Shown here in pieces: positions 25,135 to 33,351 of a DNA stretch of 64,000 bases (position 1 is the first letter of the stretch; each line of letters starts with the position of its first letter). Source of the stretch: Bacillus sp. FSL H8-0547 (GTDB taxonomy: Bacteria > Bacillota > Bacilli > Bacillales > Bacillaceae); NCBI GenBank assembly GCA_038002745.1, contig JBBODD010000001.1, positions 3,596,001 through 3,660,000 of the forward strand, given 5' to 3'. The notes beneath the pieces are model-generated. The model saw nothing but the letters and a program-made list of their open reading frames with translations. It searched no databases and had not been told where the DNA came from. The translations under genes were made by a program, and so were the position numbers.

Positions 25135-25363
25135 GATGCCTCCACTGTATTTTTATTTAAATTGATGAAATCCTGTCCGTTTTAATGACTGGTGATAAGT
25201 ATCTGCTCTATCTGTATATTAACATATTCTTCTAGTTCCCTATGAGAAATACAGTGCGTTTTGAATGGTTTTATACTTATTTTCACCTCTTAAAAAAACC
25301 CGTCATGAACATACCACTGGTTTCTTTTATATGAAAATTTTCTGAAAATAAAGTGGGAATAAA

Positions 25364-25372
25364 TGCTATAAT
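25364..25372 (+). promoter_or_regulatory. Extended -10 promoter element
   Basis: TGCTATAAT is an ideal extended -10 (TGnTATAAT); no good -35 is present. It lies 44 nt before the start at 25416. Confidence 0.5.
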
Positions 25373-25415
25373 GAAAAAAAATAAGTCTTTTATAAAAGTG
25401 CTGGGGGAATGTGAC

Positions 25416-25652
25416 ATGAACAAACGAGGTGCCGGTGTTTCTTTTTTGGCTATTTCCGCTTTTTTGCTGGCTGCAAAGTATATCAGCGCGGCCATGTTCG
25501 GGTCAGGGGTAACCACATGGGATGAAAAAATCTTTGATGCAATGATTAAAAGCGTCGGATTTACACTGAACACATTCAGCATCCTGGCATTGATTGCAGG
25601 AATTCTGTATTTGCTTGCAGCTGAAAAAGAAGACTTAAACAAAAAAGCATAG
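25416..25652 (+). CDS. Small two-helix membrane protein (78 aa)
   Basis: Two hydrophobic segments (about 5-25 and 48-70) with a soluble loop containing GVTTWDEKIFDAMIKS. No family is recognised. The ATG at 25416 has GGGGGAA 7 nt upstream. The HAD hydrolase gene begins 11 nt later, so they form an operon. Confidence 0.6.
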   Translation: MNKRGAGVSFLAISAFLLAAKYISAAMFGSGVTTWDEKIFDAMIKSVGFTLNTFSILALIAGILYLLAAEKEDLNKKA

Positions 25653-25663
25653 GGAGTATACAT

Positions 25664-26329
25664 ATGACAGCTGTGATTTTTGACATGGACGGAACACTAT
25701 TTCAAACCGATCTTATTTTGGAATGGGCTCTCGAAGAAACGTTTGTACAGCTTAGAGAGCTTGGAAAATGGGAGAAAGAGACTCCCATTACTCTTTACAG
25801 AAAGATCATGGGTGTGCCTCTTCCAGTTGTATGGGAGACATTATTGCCGGATCATACGCAGGAAGACCGTGATTTTGCAGACAGCTATTTTCTCGATAAG
25901 CTGATTCTGGCCATACAAACTGATCGAGGTGCGCTATATCCAAACGCGAAGGAATTGCTGGAGAAGCTTACTTGTTCCGGATTTCAGCTGTTTATTGCAA
26001 GCAACGGGCTGACAGGTTACCTTAAGACGATCGTTGATCACTATGGTCTATCAGAATGGATCACAGAAACCTTCAGCATCCAGCAGATTGATTCCCAAAA
26101 CAAATCAGACCTCGTAAGGTCAATCCTGCATAAATACAATCTGAATGCTGGCGCTGTTGTCGGCGACAGATTGTCAGATATTCTTGCTGCGAAAGACAAT
26201 CACCTAAAAGCAATCGGATGCAGGTTTGACTTTTCCAACAGTGAAGAATTAGAGCAGGCTGATTTTGTGGTGGACGATTTAATGGAAGCAGATCAGATTT
26301 TAAATCGTTTATTTGTCAGAAATAACTGA
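25664..26329 (+). CDS. HAD superfamily hydrolase, phosphoglycolate phosphatase-like (221 aa)
   Basis: HAD motif I is VIFDMDGTLFQTD at the N-terminus (nucleophile Asp8, acid Asp10). Motif II Ser is in FIASNGLTGY, motif III Lys in SQNKSDLVRS, and motif IV in VVGDRLSDILAAKDN. The helical cap after motif I (residues 16-90) makes it a subfamily IA phosphatase. It would dephosphorylate a small phosphorylated metabolite or nucleotide in the cytosol; the substrate is not evident. Confidence 0.85.
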   Translation: MTAVIFDMDGTLFQTDLILEWALEETFVQLRELGKWEKETPITLYRKIMGVPLPVVWETLLPDHTQEDRDFADSYFLDKLILAIQTDRGALYPNAKELLEKLTCSGFQLFIASNGLTGYLKTIVDHYGLSEWITETFSIQQIDSQNKSDLVRSILHKYNLNAGAVVGDRLSDILAAKDNHLKAIGCRFDFSNSEELEQADFVVDDLMEADQILNRLFVRNN

Positions 26330-26358
26330 TAGTATAAGTCTGGGGAAATTTAACTGTT

Positions 26359-26392
26359 CAGAACGCATGACATAAAGTGTTATGCGTTTTTT
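26359..26392 (+). terminator. Terminator after the HAD gene
   Basis: AACGCATgACat...GTTATGCGTT followed by T. Confidence 0.6.
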
Positions 26393-26434
26393 AAACTGGA
26401 TGAAAATGATAACGCTTAAATGGGGGGATTGGGA

Positions 26435-28174
26435 GTGAAGACCGCTGATTATAAAACCCGATGGAATCTAGATACACTTCTTACTGGGCCAGACCTGGAA
26501 AAGGTAAGCCTGTACGTCAATAATATAGAAGAAACAGTATCGCTTCTGGAATCAGTTTCTAAATCGGAACGTGTGAATGAAAACACACTTACCGATTTTT
26601 CGAACAGCATCCGTCAAATTGAATCATTGGAATCATTTTATTATTGTCTGACAACAGAGAAAGTTGAGCCTTCTATGTTAGCCGCTGTAAACGGCAGAAT
26701 TTCAGCGCTGAAAACGAGACTTCTTCATATCCGATTTCTTCTGGAAGAAATCTTTTTGGACATGCCAGAGAAGCCGGATCATATGACTGAAAAAGATTCT
26801 TTAATCAATCAATTAAGGCGGAGAAAGGTCAATAGAGAAGAAGATAAGAATATTCTTCTTGCCAGTGAATCATTGAGACGGCTTCAAAACGACTATGAAC
26901 AGCTGAGAAATCATATAAAAATAAACATAAATCCTGGTACTGGAGAAGAAACATTGACTTTTGGGGAAGCCATCCAAATGGCTATGTCCAATTCAGATTT
27001 GAAATTGAAAACCAAGGCATTTAAAAGACTGAATGAAACACTGGAAAACCAGTCAGAAGAATTTTCGGCAATCTATGGCCAAATGGCTGAAATAAGATTG
27101 AAGGAATATGGGCTGAAACAGATCCATTTCCTTGAACAATCTCTCAAACAGAATGGAATATCGAACCGCTCACTGGGTGCAATGTGGACTGCGATCGATG
27201 ACTGTTCAGCTGAACTTTCAGAGTATTTACTGGTAAAGGCGGAGGAAGCTAAAAAGGAGAAGCTCACGTGGCATGAGGTGATGACTTCAACTCATGATGT
27301 ACAGCTTGTATTTACTGTTTCTGACGCTGTAGATGCTATTTCGAAGTCTCTAGAAAGGATTGACCGTGATATTCCTGATTTCATCCATCATGTGACCACC
27401 AATGGGTGGATGGATTTGGAACAGCGAAAGGAAAAGCCGCCGGGGGGATTTTGTGCTCCGTTTCTCTCAGAAGGTGTGTCAAGAATCTCTCTCACGTTTG
27501 ACAACAGCTTAGAAAGTGCGAGAAGACTCTCTCATGAATTAGGCCATGCCTGGCATTTCAAGCAGATGAAAGCTGCTCCAACCCTGTATTTTGCCGACGA
27601 AACGTTTGAGATGACTTCTGCCGAAACGGCTTCCATCTTTTTTGAAACCGTATTTATTGATTACGTTATTGAAAACTCAAAAGATAGTCGAACAAAAAAA
27701 GCCATTCTCGGCTGGAAAATTGAGCGCAATTTAAATTATCTGATGTCAATCAGAGGGGCTTTTCTATTCGAAAAAAGCTATTACGAGCTCAGTAAGACTG
27801 AAGACGTTAGTGCAGCGAAAGTGGAGCATCTTTCTTTGCAGTGCCAGGAAAAAGCGTATGGCAGTGCTTTGAGTGAATACGAACCTTTTGTGTGGATAAA
27901 ATATGGTCAGTTTTATCAGGCAGATGTTCCTTTTTACAATTATCCTTATTCATTTGGTTTCTTATTGAGTGCGGGTCTATTGGAGAAATCAAAAACAGAT
28001 GAGGATTTTGATGAAAAATTTCTGAAGTTTCTTGGTGAAACGGGAACACTTCCGCTTGAGCAGCTGGTAAAAAAACATTTTAAGATTGATCTTACAGAGC
28101 CAGAATTTTGGAAGAAATCGATGAAGAGTATGACAAATGATATTCATCTTTATAAGGAATTAAATAAGGAATAA
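26435..28174 (+). CDS. M3 family oligoendopeptidase (579 aa)
   Basis: A zinc metallopeptidase that cuts short peptides in the cytosol. The zinc site is RRLSHELGHAWHF (HExGH, about residue 368-372), followed downstream by the third ligand region FEMTSAETASIFFET. The protein is helical throughout, as PepF/M3 enzymes are, and is near the usual 560-600 residues. The GTG at 26435 is chosen because GGGGGG lies 6 nt upstream; the ATG at 26420 has no ribosome site. It is a single gene. Confidence 0.88.
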   Translation: MKTADYKTRWNLDTLLTGPDLEKVSLYVNNIEETVSLLESVSKSERVNENTLTDFSNSIRQIESLESFYYCLTTEKVEPSMLAAVNGRISALKTRLLHIRFLLEEIFLDMPEKPDHMTEKDSLINQLRRRKVNREEDKNILLASESLRRLQNDYEQLRNHIKININPGTGEETLTFGEAIQMAMSNSDLKLKTKAFKRLNETLENQSEEFSAIYGQMAEIRLKEYGLKQIHFLEQSLKQNGISNRSLGAMWTAIDDCSAELSEYLLVKAEEAKKEKLTWHEVMTSTHDVQLVFTVSDAVDAISKSLERIDRDIPDFIHHVTTNGWMDLEQRKEKPPGGFCAPFLSEGVSRISLTFDNSLESARRLSHELGHAWHFKQMKAAPTLYFADETFEMTSAETASIFFETVFIDYVIENSKDSRTKKAILGWKIERNLNYLMSIRGAFLFEKSYYELSKTEDVSAAKVEHLSLQCQEKAYGSALSEYEPFVWIKYGQFYQADVPFYNYPYSFGFLLSAGLLEKSKTDEDFDEKFLKFLGETGTLPLEQLVKKHFKIDLTEPEFWKKSMKSMTNDIHLYKELNKE

Positions 28175-28192
28175 ATGAGTAAGGATCTCACC

Positions 28193-28218
28193 GTTTACGC
28201 TTTCAAAAATTTGGGTAA
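28193..28218 (+). promoter_or_regulatory. Sigma-B-type promoter upstream of the PPK2 gene
   Basis: GTTTAC at 28193-28198, a 14-nt spacer and GGGTAA at 28213-28218 match the general-stress sigma-B consensus (GTTTAA, 13-16 nt, GGGTAT). It is 80 nt before the start codon. Confidence 0.6.
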
Positions 28219-28297
28219 AGTTGATGGAATGAACACAAAATGCGCTGTTTTTTAGCGCCATCAGGAAATGGTTGTTCAGCAGACCTAGGAGGAAAAC

Positions 28298-29164
28298 ATG
28301 AACGTAAATAAATATAGGATTGAAGGCAATAAACAATTAAAATTAAGAGATTACTCTCCGAGCGAGGAGCATGATTTCTCAGAAAAAGAACTGCTGGAGA
28401 AGCTTATTCCTGAAAGCATAGACAGGCTGAAGGAACTGCACTGGCGCCTTCATGCGGAAGAGAAGAAAGGCATAATCGTTGTCCTGCAGGCCATGGATGC
28501 TGCAGGAAAAGATGAAGCCATCAGCTACATTTTTTCTAACTTAACCGCCCAGGGACTGAAAACGACTTCTTTTCAAAAGCCGTCGGACTCAGAGCAAAAG
28601 CATGACTATCTCTGGAGAATTCATAAGGCACTTCCTGCGAGAGGACAAATCGGGATTCTGAACCGTTCCCATTATGAAGAGGTTATAGCACCAAGAGTTC
28701 ATGATCTGCTTGAGGAGGAGGCAGTGCCGGATGAAAAAGAGAAAGAAGAAACATGGGCAGTCCGCTACAGACAAATCAATGACTTTGAGCGCTATTTAAC
28801 GGAGAACGGCTTTGAAGTGGTGAAATTCTTCTTTCATATGTCAAAAGAAGAACAGAGGAACAGACTCCTCGAGCGGATGAAAAACCCGAAGAAGAACTGG
28901 GAATTCTCATTCAGCGATGTGGAGGAGCGAAAGCATTGGGACAGCTACCAGGACATTTTCGAAGACATGCTGAACCATACGTCAACGGAATACGCGCCTT
29001 GGCACATACTCCCTGCAGATGATGAATGGTATTCGCGCTACATCATTTCTGAAGTCATGATAAAATGCCTGGAAAAAATAGATCCGCAGTTCCCTGAAAT
29101 TTCACAGGAGAACAGGGAGAAGCTGGAGCATTATATTGAGGTACTTGAAAATGAAAAAGAATGA
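28298..29164 (+). CDS. Polyphosphate kinase 2 (PPK2) family, class III-like (288 aa)
   Basis: It transfers phosphate between polyphosphate and nucleotides (AMP/ADP). The Walker A motif is VLQAMDAAGKDEAISYI (about residue 65-80), the Walker B/lid region is GQIGILNRSHYEEVIAPRVH, and the later basic segment is RNRLLERMKNPKKNWEFS with APWHILPADDEWYSR. The pattern NRSHYE..V.RVH is usual for the class III enzymes, which can use both AMP and ADP. Length is typical. Its position behind a sigma-B-like promoter suggests induction in general stress or stationary phase to regenerate ATP from polyphosphate. Confidence 0.9.
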   Translation: MNVNKYRIEGNKQLKLRDYSPSEEHDFSEKELLEKLIPESIDRLKELHWRLHAEEKKGIIVVLQAMDAAGKDEAISYIFSNLTAQGLKTTSFQKPSDSEQKHDYLWRIHKALPARGQIGILNRSHYEEVIAPRVHDLLEEEAVPDEKEKEETWAVRYRQINDFERYLTENGFEVVKFFFHMSKEEQRNRLLERMKNPKKNWEFSFSDVEERKHWDSYQDIFEDMLNHTSTEYAPWHILPADDEWYSRYIISEVMIKCLEKIDPQFPEISQENREKLEHYIEVLENEKE

Positions 29165-29178
29165 ATGTTAGTCAGGAA

Positions 29179-29209
29179 TAGCTCGTCATCCATGTGACGG
29201 GCTTTTTTA
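29179..29209 (+). terminator. Terminator after the PPK2 gene
   Basis: AGCTCGTCA-tccatg-TGACGGGCT followed by six T (one G-T pair). Confidence 0.75.
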
Positions 29210-29324
29210 TGTTTTTCGTAGACTGTTTTTTGAAAATTGTTGTTGTTTTGATTTTAATAACAAATAACAAGTGGTAAAATAAGTAAGATTTACGATAAGA
29301 TTTATTCCTTAAAGGGGGATGGTT

Positions 29325-29582
29325 ATGAGAAAGTCAGGCATTATATCAATTACCGCTTTTTTAATTTCTTTGATCCTGTACGCATCTTGGTTTTTTAACG
29401 AAGATTTATTCTCAAATTCTGCAATGATTATAGCAGGTGTACTGCCGATAATAGGAATCATTACTGCCTTACTTACTCAGATAACATCTCTTAAAATAGC
29501 GGGGCTGGTTGGGAATTCGTTTGTGCTTTTATGGGTTGTTGTAATCCCAATTGCTTCTACTTTATTTTGGAATACACCATGA
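29325..29582 (+). CDS. Small three-helix membrane protein (85 aa)
   Basis: Three hydrophobic segments (about 6-22, 33-52 and 58-80) with little soluble sequence. No family is recognised. The ATG at 29325 is 6 nt after GGGGG; an in-frame ATG lies at 29319 inside the ribosome site. A terminator-like hairpin (AGTCACTTTtattAAAGTGGCT and T run) follows at about 29589-29618. Confidence 0.6.
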   Translation: MRKSGIISITAFLISLILYASWFFNEDLFSNSAMIIAGVLPIIGIITALLTQITSLKIAGLVGNSFVLLWVVVIPIASTLFWNTP

Positions 29583-29768
29583 AACGATAGAGTCACTTTT
29601 ATTAAAGTGGCTTTTTATTATGCGTTTTTTACCATCTCAACAGTTGTAAATTACTTAAGACCATTCTTTCTATTAAGGATTGTTCACGACGCCAATATCT
29701 GAAATAATTGGAAAAAACAAATGGTTTTGTTCAACAATGGGAAACTGAGAAACTGGGAGACTTATGAA

Positions 29769-30050
29769 ATGAATACATCCACAGAGCAAAGTATGAAGAA
29801 CTTATTGATGCTTTTTGCCATCGTCATTTTTGGAGGTTCAGCATTGACAACCCTGACAAATCCTCTTCCTGCAAATGAACGAATTGAATTTTTGTTGTTT
29901 TTAGGAATTAGTGCCGGGATATATTTTCTCTTTCTTGTTCTTTATTTTCTCGGCGGATTATGGCGCAGGCTGTTTTTTATCTTCTTACTCATCGCAGGCA
30001 TAATGAGTGTGATTATGAGTTTTTATCTCGCAGTTTATTCATTAAACTGA
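29769..30050 (+). CDS. Small three-helix membrane protein (93 aa)
   Basis: Three hydrophobic helices (about 10-27, 37-59 and 64-88) separated by short loops. No family is recognised. The ATG at 29769 has GGGAGA 8 nt upstream; the longer reading frame from 29721 has no ribosome site. It ends 32 nt before the nucleotidyltransferase gene and may be co-transcribed with it. Confidence 0.55.
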   Translation: MNTSTEQSMKNLLMLFAIVIFGGSALTTLTNPLPANERIEFLLFLGISAGIYFLFLVLYFLGGLWRRLFFIFLLIAGIMSVIMSFYLAVYSLN

Positions 30051-30082
30051 ATGGAAGGCATATAGGGGAGGGATCACTTTTT

Positions 30083-30922
30083 ATGAATGGTTCATTTATG
30101 AAATTTGAAGAGAGGGATTCAAATCTGCCAAAATGGCGGGAAGAATTGATGGCTAAAATAGAGCAGGATCTTCTTCTCGATGATAGCGTGTCAGGAGTAT
30201 TTTACGGGGGATCAATAGGAGCCGGAAATACAGATCTCTATTCAGATATCGACCTTCGTATTGTGGTTAAAGATGACGTGTTTGAGCAGTACCGGCAAAA
30301 TAAAAAGAATAGGGCAGAAAGATGGGGACATGTTTTGTTTTATGAAGATTTTCCGCAGGCAACTTACAGTATTGCTCACTTTGACTGTTTTATTAAAGTT
30401 GATTCCTTTTATTACAAGAGCAGTGACTTATCTCCTTCTGTGTGGTTAAGGGATATTGAAATAGTTAAAGATCATGAGGGTTTCCTGGAAGATCTTCGCA
30501 GCCATTCAAAACCGCTAAGTTATAAGGCAAGTGAGGCTGAATTTGACATCTGGAGAAATAAGTTTTTTGCCTATGCACATGAAGCTTACCGGAGATGTAT
30601 GAGGAATGAATTTTACTATGCTTTACACTGTTTGGACATGATGAGATGGTCGATTGCTGCCGGCTGGTATATGGAAATGGGATATCCTCCAAATAATCCC
30701 GGAGACTGGGCAAAAATAGAAGGGGCAAGGAGTAAGCTGACGGAAAATCAGCAGTCGCTTTTAAATGGGTGGTACAGCGGGAAAGAAAAAAAGCAAATTC
30801 TTTGTGTGCTTCAAGAAATGATGCCTGAATTCATGGCTGTTCATAAAAGGCTGTGTGATCAGATGAAGATGGATGAAAAAAGAGAATCCGTTTCACGCAT
30901 CCTTGCTCTGATCCAATTTTAG
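30083..30922 (+). CDS. Nucleotidyltransferase domain protein (279 aa)
   Basis: The motif FYGGSIGAGNTDLYSDIDLRIVV (about residues 39-60) is the GSxxxG...SDxDL metal site of the pol-beta nucleotidyltransferase superfamily, with a further Asp in HFDCFIKV. The C-terminal half is helical (FAYAHEAYRRCMRNEFYYALHCLDMMRW), as in the aminoglycoside 6-adenylyltransferase/AadK-like group. It may adenylylate an antibiotic or a protein, but assignment to a particular drug is not justified. AGGGGAGGG lies about 10 nt before the ATG. Confidence 0.8.
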   Translation: MNGSFMKFEERDSNLPKWREELMAKIEQDLLLDDSVSGVFYGGSIGAGNTDLYSDIDLRIVVKDDVFEQYRQNKKNRAERWGHVLFYEDFPQATYSIAHFDCFIKVDSFYYKSSDLSPSVWLRDIEIVKDHEGFLEDLRSHSKPLSYKASEAEFDIWRNKFFAYAHEAYRRCMRNEFYYALHCLDMMRWSIAAGWYMEMGYPPNNPGDWAKIEGARSKLTENQQSLLNGWYSGKEKKQILCVLQEMMPEFMAVHKRLCDQMKMDEKRESVSRILALIQF

Positions 30923-30984
30923 TGTCTATTTTTTCAACCGGCTGTCCCAAGTAGTCATATGCACTGTCAAACCCCTGTAATGGA

Positions 30985-30993
30985 CATACATTA
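30985..30993 (+). promoter_or_regulatory. Possible sigma-K -10 element
   Basis: CATACATTA matches CATAnnnTA and lies 37 nt before the NTTRR-F1 gene, whose family is often associated with spores. The -35 is uncertain. Confidence 0.3.
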
Positions 30994-31029
30994 ATAAGAA
31001 TTAAGTTTGATAGATTCGGGGGAACCAGC

Positions 31030-31563
31030 GTGACAGATAATCGGATTGTAAACGGCAATTTTAAAACAGGCGGCCTTTCACCATGGACAGGATTTCATGC
31101 GGTCATTGCCAAAAGCAGCGGAGTCTATGCTGTCCGTTTGCTTGGCGGGGAGCTAAACAGTTTTATTACTCAATATGTAAAAGCTTTTCCGGGAGAAAGT
31201 TTTGAACTGAATGCAGCTTTGTTAAATGGCGGAGCCTTCAGCAGCCCGCAGATCAGCATATCCATTGCTTACTATAATGCAGCATACAAGCTGCTCGGAC
31301 ACGGGTTAATCAGAACGATTCCTGCAGGAAGACTGACAGACGGCAGAAGCAGGGATTGGGTTTGGATTGCTTCACCTGCACCTCCAGGAACAACACAGGC
31401 ATTGGTGATGATCAATAAAATGCCTCAAATTGGAGCGCCTGATGTGATTGTCGAACATCTGGAGCTCTATCCGATTGGCAAAGGAGGGACAGAAAGCCTC
31501 AGAAAAGGAAACACAACGTTTATCAACCTGTACAAGGAAATTCAAAGAAGAAGTCAAAAATAG
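31030..31563 (+). CDS. NTTRR-F1 domain protein, stand-alone (177 aa)
   Basis: The sequence NRIVNGNFKTGGLSPWTGFH, AVRLLGGELNSFITQYVKAFPGESFEL, SPQISISIAYYNA and ASPAPPGTTQALVMINKMP matches the NTTRR-F1 domain, a beta-sandwich found at the N-terminus of collagen-like or other tandem-repeat proteins of Bacillus. Here it stands alone: only about 25 residues follow (GNTTFINLYKEIQRRSQK) and no Gly-x-y repeat is seen. It probably binds carbohydrate at the spore or cell surface. The start is GTG, with GGGGGAA upstream. No signal peptide is present, as in many exosporium proteins. Confidence 0.8.
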   Translation: MTDNRIVNGNFKTGGLSPWTGFHAVIAKSSGVYAVRLLGGELNSFITQYVKAFPGESFELNAALLNGGAFSSPQISISIAYYNAAYKLLGHGLIRTIPAGRLTDGRSRDWVWIASPAPPGTTQALVMINKMPQIGAPDVIVEHLELYPIGKGGTESLRKGNTTFINLYKEIQRRSQK

Positions 31564-31648
31564 CATGATCCAGTTTTATTCATCATACGAATGAGCGTCT
31601 CCACATGGAGCGCTTTTTTTGTTGAATTCACCCATAGAAGCATACCTT

Positions 31649-31706
31649 TTGACTTTAAAAATCAAATCGTTTATAGTAATTGATAGGTCAATGATTGACT
31701 TATCAA
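31649..31706 (+). promoter_or_regulatory. Promoter and MarR operator of the ydgJI-type operon
   Basis: TTGACT (31649-31654), a 17-nt spacer and TATAGT (31672-31677) form a promoter. Directly downstream lies TTGATAGGTCAA-tga-TTGACTTATCAA (31680-31706), a 12-bp inverted repeat with one mismatch. The site fits autorepression by the MarR protein encoded next. Confidence 0.75.
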
Positions 31707-31728
31707 TTATAAAGGGTGGAGGATGCGA

Positions 31729-32163
31729 TTGCCTCATTTCTGCAAGGAAGAAGAAGAGATCCTGTACCGGGTTTTTGAGATTACAAAACAGACGATGAGC
31801 AAGTTTGAACGCTGTACAGGCATCAGCCAGGCCCGTCTCGATCTTCTCCATCAGCTATATGAAGTGGATGAGATCAGTCAGAGGGCTCTGCAAAAGCTTG
31901 TTCATATTGATCATGCAGCTGTGACAAGACACCTTAAGCAGCTTGAGGAAAAGGGAATGGTTGTCCGCAAGAAAAACCCTGACGATCAGCGTTTCACTTA
32001 TGTGAGTCTTTCAGAAGAAGGAAGATCGAAAATTGTTGCATACCGCTCAGAAAAACAGCGGTTTATCTCAAATGTGCTCGCAGACTTTTCAGAAGAAGAA
32101 CGAAAAGTCCTGCTGGGAATGCTTTCCCGCATAAAAGAGAATGTTGAAAAAATAAATGAATAG
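31729..32163 (+). CDS. ydgJ: MarR family repressor, YdgJ-like (144 aa)
   Basis: A winged-helix protein of normal MarR length: ISQARLDLLHQLYEVDEISQRALQKLVHIDHAAVTRHLKQLEEKGMVVRKKNPDDQRFTYVSLSEEG contains helices 2-4 and the D-x-R wing. One cysteine near the N-terminus (FCKEEEE) and another in FERCTGISQ could sense thiol-reactive compounds, as in related MarR proteins. TTG at 31729 is preferred because GGAGG lies 6 nt upstream but abuts the ATG at 31723. The following nitroreductase closely resembles B. subtilis YdgI, whose gene is next to ydgJ. Confidence 0.83.
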   Translation: MPHFCKEEEEILYRVFEITKQTMSKFERCTGISQARLDLLHQLYEVDEISQRALQKLVHIDHAAVTRHLKQLEEKGMVVRKKNPDDQRFTYVSLSEEGRSKIVAYRSEKQRFISNVLADFSEEERKVLLGMLSRIKENVEKINE

Positions 32164-32183
32164 CATCAGGGAGGAAAAACATC

Positions 32184-32819
32184 ATGAATCAAACACTTAT
32201 AAATGATTACCAGCAAATTGTAAGAGGCCGCAGATCCATCAGAAATTATGATCCGTCCGTTAAAATCAGCAGAGAGGAAATGGCTGAAATTCTTGAAGAA
32301 GCAGCACTTGCGCCGTCATCAGTTAACCTTCAGCCATGGCGCTTTGTTGTGATTGATACGAAGGAAGGAAAAGAAACGCTCGCGCCGCTTGCTAAATTCA
32401 ATCAGAGACAAGTTGAAACGTCAGCCGCTGTGATCGCGGTTTTTGCAGATATGAAAAGTAATGAATACTTGGAAGAAATCTACAGCACAGCTGTAGAAAA
32501 AGGCTTTATGCCGGCAGAGGTCCGCGATCAGCAAGTCGCAGCCATTAAAGGCTTCTTTGAAGTGATGACATTCGATCAGCTTAAGGAAATGAACTTAATT
32601 GATGCAGGACTTGTTTCTATGCAGCTTATGCTGACAGCAAGAGCTCACGGCTATGATACAAATCCGATCGGCGGCTTTGAAAAAGACCAGATTGCAGAAG
32701 CATATGGACTTGATAAAGAGCGCTATTATCCGGTTATGCTTCTCTCAATCGGAAAAGCAGCAGATGCAGGCTACCAGTCGGTAAGATTGCCTGTCGAAAA
32801 AATTACAGAGTGGAAGTAA
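32184..32819 (+). CDS. ydgI: NAD(P)H nitroreductase YdgI
   Basis: An FMN-dependent nitroreductase family protein of 211 residues. RRSIRNYDPSVKIS and LAPSSVNLQPWRFVVI form the FMN phosphate and isoalloxazine sites, and ARAHGYDTNPIGGFEKDQI with YYPVMLLSIGKA completes the fold. It matches B. subtilis YdgI along its length. It would reduce nitro compounds or quinones with NAD(P)H in the cytosol. It is the second gene of the MarR operon, 20 nt after the regulator, consistent with a role in quinone or electrophile detoxification. Confidence 0.9.
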   Translation: MNQTLINDYQQIVRGRRSIRNYDPSVKISREEMAEILEEAALAPSSVNLQPWRFVVIDTKEGKETLAPLAKFNQRQVETSAAVIAVFADMKSNEYLEEIYSTAVEKGFMPAEVRDQQVAAIKGFFEVMTFDQLKEMNLIDAGLVSMQLMLTARAHGYDTNPIGGFEKDQIAEAYGLDKERYYPVMLLSIGKAADAGYQSVRLPVEKITEWK

Positions 32820-32838
32820 CCGAAAGGATGATGGAAAA

Positions 32839-33135
32839 ATGATTATTATACATGCAGGTTTTAAAGTGTTAACTGAAAAAGAAGCTGACTTTCTAAACGA
32901 AATTCGTCCGCTTGTTGCAGCTTCAAGAGAAGAAGAAGGCAATATTGCATACGATCTGATGAAGGACACTGAAACAGATGGCGCGTACAAAATGATCGAG
33001 CTGTGGAAGGATGCAGAAGCAGTTGAACTGCACAACAGCAGCGAGCATTTTAAGGCATTTTCAGGAAAAGCGATGCAGTTTTTTGCTGCACCGCCTGAGG
33101 TTAAAGTTTTCAATGGAGAAGAAATGAAAAAATAA
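32839..33135 (+). CDS. Antibiotic biosynthesis monooxygenase (ABM) domain protein, putative quinol monooxygenase (98 aa)
   Basis: A single ferredoxin-like ABM domain (IIHAGFKVLTEKEADFLNEI, SREEEGNIAYDLMKDTE, YKMIELWKDAEAVELHNSSEHFKAF), similar to YgiN-type quinol monooxygenases, which work without cofactor as dimers. It is the third gene of the MarR/nitroreductase operon, 19 nt after ydgI. Together the enzymes suggest a pathway for reducing and then oxidising quinone-like toxins. A terminator follows. Confidence 0.82.
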   Translation: MIIIHAGFKVLTEKEADFLNEIRPLVAASREEEGNIAYDLMKDTETDGAYKMIELWKDAEAVELHNSSEHFKAFSGKAMQFFAAPPEVKVFNGEEMKK

Positions 33136-33143
33136 TGAAGAAG

Positions 33144-33179
33144 TGCCCATTTCAGTCAAGTACTGAAGTGGGCTTTTTT
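33144..33179 (+). terminator. Terminator of the MarR operon
   Basis: GCCCAtttCAGT-caagt-ACTGaagTGGGC followed by six T. Confidence 0.85.
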
Positions 33180-33265
33180 AATATAAACGCCTAATACCTA
33201 TCAATCTCTGAAAAACAATTGATTACAGTGCAGCTGACTTTTGTGAAAGCTGTGCAAAAAAAGAG

Positions 33266-33325
33266 TTGTAAACCGCTTTCAAAAAGTGTATACTTTCACT
33301 AAACCGATTTACTAAACCGATTTAT
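33266..33325 (+). promoter_or_regulatory. Promoter with three PtxS/KdgR-like operators
   Basis: TTGTAA (33266-33271), a 17-nt spacer and TATACT (33289-33294) form the promoter. Three operator-like sequences overlap or follow it: TAAACCGCTTTC within the spacer (about 33270-33281), and two direct copies of CTAAACCGATTTA at 33299 and 33312. They match the perfect palindrome CTAAACCGGTTTAG upstream of hxlA (38129) and resemble the TGAAACCGGTTTCA site known for PtxS-type LacI regulators. The LacI gene at 37089 is the probable repressor. Confidence 0.75.
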
Positions 33326-33351
33326 TAAAAGGCTAGGAGGCTGACCGTTAC

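Noticed and set aside
33264-33284. CcpA cre site at the sugar-acid promoter
   Set aside because: The sequence has one extra base between the TG and CG positions of the cre consensus and fits the CTAAACCG operator family better.
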